This document shows positions 7,552-10,391 of a stretch of DNA of 10,391 nucleotides, in pieces. The stretch spans positions 1-10,391 of the forward strand of contig JBBHKE010003355.1 in NCBI GenBank assembly GCA_037447655.1, given 5' to 3'. Made by a program: the position numbers and the translations under genes. Origin of the DNA: Zygnema cylindricum. Lineage: Eukaryota > Streptophyta > Zygnematophyceae > Zygnematales > Zygnemataceae. Below the pieces are notes generated by a model. The model did not search any database and was not told the origin of the DNA. It saw only the letters and a list, made by a program, of their open reading frames with translations. Within the stretch, counting starts at the first letter, position 1, and each line of letters starts with the position of its first letter.

Positions 7552-8596
7552 TGAAACTGGGAGACCTCCATAGGTCCTCAGAATGGACAGCTTGCAAAAA
7601 GCCTCTAGGATATCATGGACCCATTTGTGTTTCAGCAAGAATCACTGCCACCCTGGCAGACAAAAACTCCGACCACCTTCACTTTTGTGAAGACAAGACT
7701 TCCCTGAGTCGATAGCAAAAAGAATCTCTTAATTTGCTCTTTTGAGCAGAAAGTTATGGAGGGTCAAAGTTGACCTTTTGTACCGAAGCTTTCTGGGAGA
7801 GAGGGTCCTATCTACCAATTTTTCTAAGTCCTATCTCTCTCGCACACTCTCTCTATTGACGTACGCAACCAATCATATAACTCTTCCGTACACAAAAGTA
7901 CAACAGCCGGTGTACTTTATGTACGAATACTGTACGATATGGCCTAAATGTCGACACGTGGTATATCCGGATTTGCTCCTTTAATCCCCGGAGATGTCGC
8001 GATCCAATGTCATTCAGCCACGTGTCATCCGATGTGGCGATGACCAAAAAACGCCAAAATCCTCTTCCACGATCTCGGCATTCATTCCGGCAGTCCGATT
8101 AAATGCAGATTTAATCGTAGCCGTAATAAATACATGCGCGGTATTCGTTTCGCTATCGAAACAAATTCGCGGTACTAGTTTTGTTGTTCGTACCCTAATT
8201 CGTACATAAACATATTCGAACCTATGTATCCTGTTAATAGTTCCGTTAAATGAATTTGTCAGCCTAGTAATGTTTAACTATTTATCAAACACAGTATGTT
8301 CTAACATTAGTCATAGACCAAATAGATAGAGTAACCGGCTACCGGCGGCATTGACGGCCGATAGGTGGAAGGATCAAATCTTATATCCAACAACTTTACT
8401 TTTAGTAAATCAACTAATCTACTACCTGTATATCTCAAGATAGCATGGGCAACCATGGCTCTAGCTTCATCTCCGACTTTCAGTGAATGCAACAAGTGTG
8501 GGAGTTGAAAAAAGAAGTTAGAGGCAGACTACCTTGGCTTCTTTTCTGCATTATATTTTAGACCTAGAAAATACTAAACAAACCATCAAACTTACT
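7552..8596 (-). repeat. Family A 5' LTR of element A1 (LTR3, about 1045 bp)
   Basis: On the - strand it runs from GTAAGTTTGATGG near 8595, whose leading TG is mutated, to GGAGGTCTCCCAGTTTCA at 7552. Gag begins just beyond. It lines up with LTR1 over its whole length: the AGTATTTTCTAGGTCT block, the CAACTCCCACACTTGTTGCA block, G-boxes at 8019-8024 and 7955-7960, the hairpin at 7888-7924, GGACCCTCTCTCCCAGA and the W-box palindrome at 7762-7775. The length fits LTR1 (1056 bp). The partner 3' LTR of this element was lost in the rearrangement near 2938, so insertion age cannot be read from an LTR pair. The outer boundary is good to a few bases. Confidence 0.78.
7888..7924 (-). repeat. Imperfect hairpin in LTR3
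   Basis: GTACACAAAAGTAC (7888-7901) and GTACTTTATGTAC (7912-7924) form the counterpart of the hairpin at 878-914 in LTR1. Both arms are kept in two differently aged copies. Confidence 0.6.
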
Positions 8597-8859
8597 GTAC
8601 ACGATACTTTACAAAAATGTAAGATCGCCTTACAAATATTAGTACCACACGAAAATACACGATTACCGTACATATCTATAATACTAACCACGCAAAACCA
8701 AACCAAAGTGTATAAAACTTAACTAATAACACCACGCCAAACAAAACCACACGTAAACTATATAATTTATAATACGGCGCTCAACAAAACTAAGACGTCG
8801 TTTCACAATGAACCTTACAATTCCCCTCTCATTGTGAAACCCCCTCTCAAACTGAAAAT
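8597..8859. other. AT-rich spacer between two retrotransposons
   Basis: These 263 bases lie between the 5' LTR of A1 and the 3' LTR of the family C element. No coding sequence, LTR match or RNA gene is recognised. It holds a GACGTCGTTT motif near 8794-8803, a 12-bp hairpin (8800-8840) and two CCCCTCTCA repeats (8823-8831 and 8841-8849). It may be older host DNA or a remnant too decayed to name. Confidence 0.5.
8800..8840. repeat. 12-bp perfect inverted repeat (hairpin)
   Basis: GTTTCACAATGA (8800-8811) and TCATTGTGAAAC (8829-8840) are exact reverse complements with a 17-nt loop. The second arm sits between two CCCCTCTCA copies. No T-run follows, and a terminator role is not implied in this eukaryotic context. 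Confidence 0.7.
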
Positions 8860-8918
8860 TGTTGTTCTACAACCACCGGTGCAGGTGGAGGAGCAGTAGT
8901 AGTAGTAGAAGTAGACAT
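8860..8918 (-). CDS. Putative start of gag inside the family C LTR
   Basis: From ATG at 8916-8918 the - strand reads MSTSTTTTAPPPAPVVVEQ plus CA, ending exactly at the LTR end. The solo LTR at 3635 has the same arrangement: ATG, a Ser/Thr run, Pro-Ala-x-Val-Val, then Gln codons, in the same phase. Low-complexity Ser/Thr/Ala starts are common for copia Gag. As this is the 3' LTR copy, the frame runs into flanking DNA and soon stops. The functional copy would be the 5' LTR, which is not in the window. Confidence 0.45.
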
Positions 8919-9244
8919 GATACACTCTCAGAAGCTATTAAGAATCCTACCAAACAGCTGTTCTTAAGTGTTCACCAATTCTTATACAAGCCTTCAAACC
9001 TCACAAAACTCTATCAGAATATAGAGTAGCATAAACAGTGATAACTCCCAAAGTTATAGCACAATTGACCCGACAACACTCAAGATATCATACTCAGAAG
9101 TTTCCCAAAAACTGTCTGCAGTTTTACTACTTCGAAGTCTGGATTCATCATATGTTATGAGTCCTACGTCTTATACTTGTGTTGAACTCGCAACACTAGT
9201 GTATTTCAGAGGTATGTCAACCACCAAGCTACTACTAATCTGTC

Positions 9245-9339
9245 AAGCTACCATTGAGCTATCACTAAGCTACCACTGAGCTATCACTAAGCTACCACTG
9301 AGTTACCCACTAAGTTACCATTGAGTTCCCACTAAGTTG
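9245..9339 (-). repeat. 11-bp tandem repeat array in U3 of the family C LTR
   Basis: About nine units follow the pattern AAGCTACCACT / GAGCTATCACT (+ strand), alternating AAG and GAG starts with minor changes and one 12-bp unit. Arrays of short direct repeats in U3 act as enhancers in other plant copia elements such as Tnt1 and Tto1. That role is inferred here. Confidence 0.8.
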
Positions 9340-9470
9340 ACTAGAATCGTATCTATCGCAGTTGCTCTATCCTATACAGAATCACATTAAGAATATCAGA
9401 CGTTGCGTTGTCTGTACAGACCATATCAAATATAATCGTGGTTGCCTTGTCTTGTCTGTGTTCCAGCTTC

Positions 9471-9624
9471 GCTGCTGCGCTGCTTTGCTGCTGCGCTGCT
9501 TTGCTGGTGCGCTGCTCTGCTGTATAGCAAGTGCTCTGCTGTATAGCAGCTGCTCTGCTGTATTGCAGCTGCTTTGCTGTATAGCAGCTGCGCTGCTTTG
9601 TCTGTAAAGCAGCTGCGCTGCTTT
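9471..9624 (-). repeat. GCAGC-rich tandem repeat array in U3 of the family C LTR
   Basis: On the + strand three 16-bp units (GCTGCTGCGCTGCTTT type, 9471-9518) are followed by three 19-bp units (GCTGTATAGCAGCTGCTCT type, 9519-9575) and two longer units of 24 and 25 bp (9576-9624). GCAGCTGC palindromes with E-box core CAGCTG recur. Open frames across it are repeat artefacts and not genes. Confidence 0.85.
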
Positions 9625-9652
9625 AAGACTGAAAGTTTCCAAAAAGACAACA

Positions 9653-9660
9653 CTCCCCTA
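9653..9660 (-). promoter_or_regulatory. Polypurine tract of element C3
   Basis: TAGGGGAG on the - strand immediately precedes the LTR start TGTTGT. It is the expected plus-strand primer site. Confidence 0.72.
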
Positions 9661-9812
9661 AAGCTTAAGACTTAGTTTCCCGGCGTAGCTGCGATAATAA
9701 ACTAGCGCAGCATCGCAGCATAGCAATATATCAATTAGCAAGTCACCCAGTCCCACTACCTCACAATGGTGGATTTACTGCAAAGTGGCAGTATAGCAGT
9801 GCAGCTATTCAA
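9661..9812 (-). other. 3' untranslated stretch of element C3 between pol and polypurine tract
   Basis: About 150 bases without coding sequence. Several GCAGC/GCTGC words (for example around 9689-9725 and 9786-9806) echo the array inside the LTR. One segment, GGCAGTATAGCAGTGCAGCT, resembles the 19-bp unit. No other feature is recognised. Confidence 0.6.
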
Positions 9813-10391
9813 CTATTCACTTAATCCCAATGCGTCCCTACAATACTTTAGCTTAGGAGCAGGAAGGGCTTTAGTGAGCATATCAGCAATCATTTTTGCA
9901 TGGCAAATAACATAGTTTAAGCACTCTAGAGTACACTTTTTCTCTTACAAAGTGTAATCGTACATCCATGTGCTTGCTTTTGAAGTGATGACTCGGGTTA
10001 GAAGCAATGGCAATGGCAGCCTGGTTATCACACTAGATCACCTGTGGACCAGCTTGCATGTATCCTAGTTCTTGTAATATGGATTTTACCCATAAGATTT
10101 CTTTGAGGGCCGAGCTTGCTGCCATATATTCTGACTCTATTGTCGACTGTGCTGTAACCTTTTGAAGTTTTCTGCACCAGCAGCAAGTACCGTTGCCAAT
10201 TTGTAGAACGAATCTCGTGGTGGATTTTCGGCTTGGCATGTCGACATAGCTTGCATCACTCCAAGTTTGCAGCTTGACTTCTCCTCCGCCTAGAGTGAGT
10301 TTGAGATCTTTAGTTCCTGCCAAATATCTTAAGACTCTCTTTGCTGCATCAAGATCAGATTTTCTCGGATTTTCTAGACTCCTGCTCAGTA
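9813..10391 (-). pseudogene. Copia pol, end of RT and RNase H (element C3, partial)
   Basis: The - strand is open from the window edge: LENPRKSDLDAAKRVLRYLA, GGGEVKLQTWSDASYVDMPS, RKSTTRFVLQIGNGTCCWC, KLQKVTAQSTIESEYMAASS, ALKEILWVKSILQELGY. This is copia RNase H with acidic residues in WSDASY, ESEY and CDNQ. A TAG precedes CDNQAAIAIASNPSHHFKSK, where families usually have an aromatic residue. After HMDVRLHFVREKV a run of five T on the + strand (9893-9897) causes a one-base frameshift. The last block, MIADMLTKALPAPKLKYC, ends at TAG 9813-9815. RNase H removes the RNA template in the particle. The RKSTTRF segment has Arg where a small residue is usual. This copy is inactive by stop and frameshift. 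Confidence 0.87.

Larger units (their letters stand above)
2939..8596 (-). mobile_element. Defective family A Ty1/copia element (A1), 5' LTR to RT
   Basis: Reading the - strand from 8596 gives a 5' LTR (7552-8596), a primer-site region, gag with a zinc knuckle, protease with DSG, the pre-integrase and integrase regions, the linker, and RT with YVDD. That order (protease, integrase, RT) is diagnostic of Ty1/copia rather than gypsy. The element loses its RNase H and 3' LTR at a junction near 2938. A family C solo LTR (3635-4479) splits the RT. Many stops and frameshifts show that it is old and cannot encode working proteins. Its LTR matches those at 195-2417, so it belongs to the family of E0. 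Confidence 0.85.
8860..9652 (-). repeat. Family C 3' LTR (793 bp)
   Basis: On the - strand it begins TGTTGTCTTTTTGG at 9652, right after TAGGGGAG, and ends GTAGAACAACA at 8860. The terminal TGTTGT/ACAACA inverted repeat and the position after RNase H and the polypurine tract define it. The upstream (U3) part carries two tandem arrays: GCAGC-rich units at 9471-9624 and 11-bp units at 9245-9339. The expected 5-bp target duplication would be AAAAT (8855-8859) on this side; its partner is outside the window. Confidence 0.78.
8860..10391 (-). mobile_element. 3' part of a family C Ty1/copia element (C3)
   Basis: On the - strand from the window edge: end of RT/start of RNase H, RNase H, stop, a 150-bp untranslated stretch, polypurine tract, and a TG...CA LTR ending at 8860. 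The 5' part is beyond the right edge. A stop and a frameshift in RNase H show that this copy is inactive. Its LTR shares terminal sequence and a Gag-like end peptide with the solo LTR at 3635-4479, so I group both as family C; the LTR bodies are otherwise not obviously alike. Confidence 0.82.

Noticed and set aside
7742-8495. Short open frames on both strands across LTR3.
   Set aside because: Same LTR sequence as above. Frames differ between copies, and similarity is at the DNA level only.
9226-9624. A CRISPR array, because of regular short repeats.
   Set aside because: Units are 11-25 bp, contiguous and without unique spacers. The context is a eukaryotic LTR.
9382-9653. Two overlapping - strand open frames rich in Gln, Ala and Ser (86 and 75 residues).
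   Set aside because: They are produced by the GCAGC-rich tandem array in the LTR, in several frames at once, and resemble no protein.
1-10391. A previously undescribed multi-gene system such as a defence island or biosynthetic cluster.
   Set aside because: All recognisable coding sequence is copia gag-pol. The remaining DNA is LTR or a short spacer, and no unknown open frame with plausible coding character remains.

Overview
This window is eukaryotic, non-genic DNA built almost entirely from Ty1/copia LTR retrotransposons that are nested, truncated and decayed. A plant genome is the most likely source: the LTRs are long, several copia families coexist, and the LTRs carry G-box (CACGTG) and W-box-like (TTGACC) motifs. 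The sequence alone does not fix the species, and a TE-rich fungus or other eukaryote is not excluded. I see no host gene, no RNA gene and no prokaryotic feature. I found no new multi-gene system; the interest lies in how the elements are stacked and in two LTRs that appear to carry the start of gag.

Three families can be separated; the letters are mine. Family A has an LTR of about 1.05 kb that begins (T)GTAGAAATTAATGG and ends AGTTTCA. Four copies are present: 195-1250 (+), 1251-1949 (-, truncated), 1950-2417 (+, truncated) and 7552-8596 (-). Family B is seen only as a pol fragment at about 2418-2938 (-). Family C has LTRs of about 0.8 kb that begin TGTTGT and end ACAACA: a solo LTR at 3635-4479 and the 3' LTR of a partial element at 8860-9652.

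Layout from left to right. Positions 1-1250 hold the 3' end of a + strand family A element: RNase H tail, polypurine tract and 3' LTR. It abuts a - strand family A LTR fragment (1251-1949), which abuts a + strand family A LTR fragment (1950-2417), which sits in the reverse transcriptase (RT) region of a - strand family B pol fragment (2418 to about 2938). The simplest reading is serial nesting, each newer element landing inside the older one. Positions 2939-8596 hold most of a - strand family A element: 5' LTR 7552-8596, primer site, gag, protease, integrase and RT. Stops, frameshifts and lost key residues make it defective. Its RT is split by the family C solo LTR with a 5-bp target duplication, and its RNase H and 3' LTR have been replaced by the family B fragment. 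Positions 8597-8859 are an AT-rich spacer with a 12-bp hairpin. Positions 8860-10391 hold the 3' part of a - strand family C element: RNase H, 3' untranslated region, polypurine tract and a 3' LTR with two tandem-repeat arrays.

No element here is intact. The proteins once worked together as one gag-pol system: capsid, protease, integrase, RT and RNase H. Any present activity would need proteins supplied from elsewhere.
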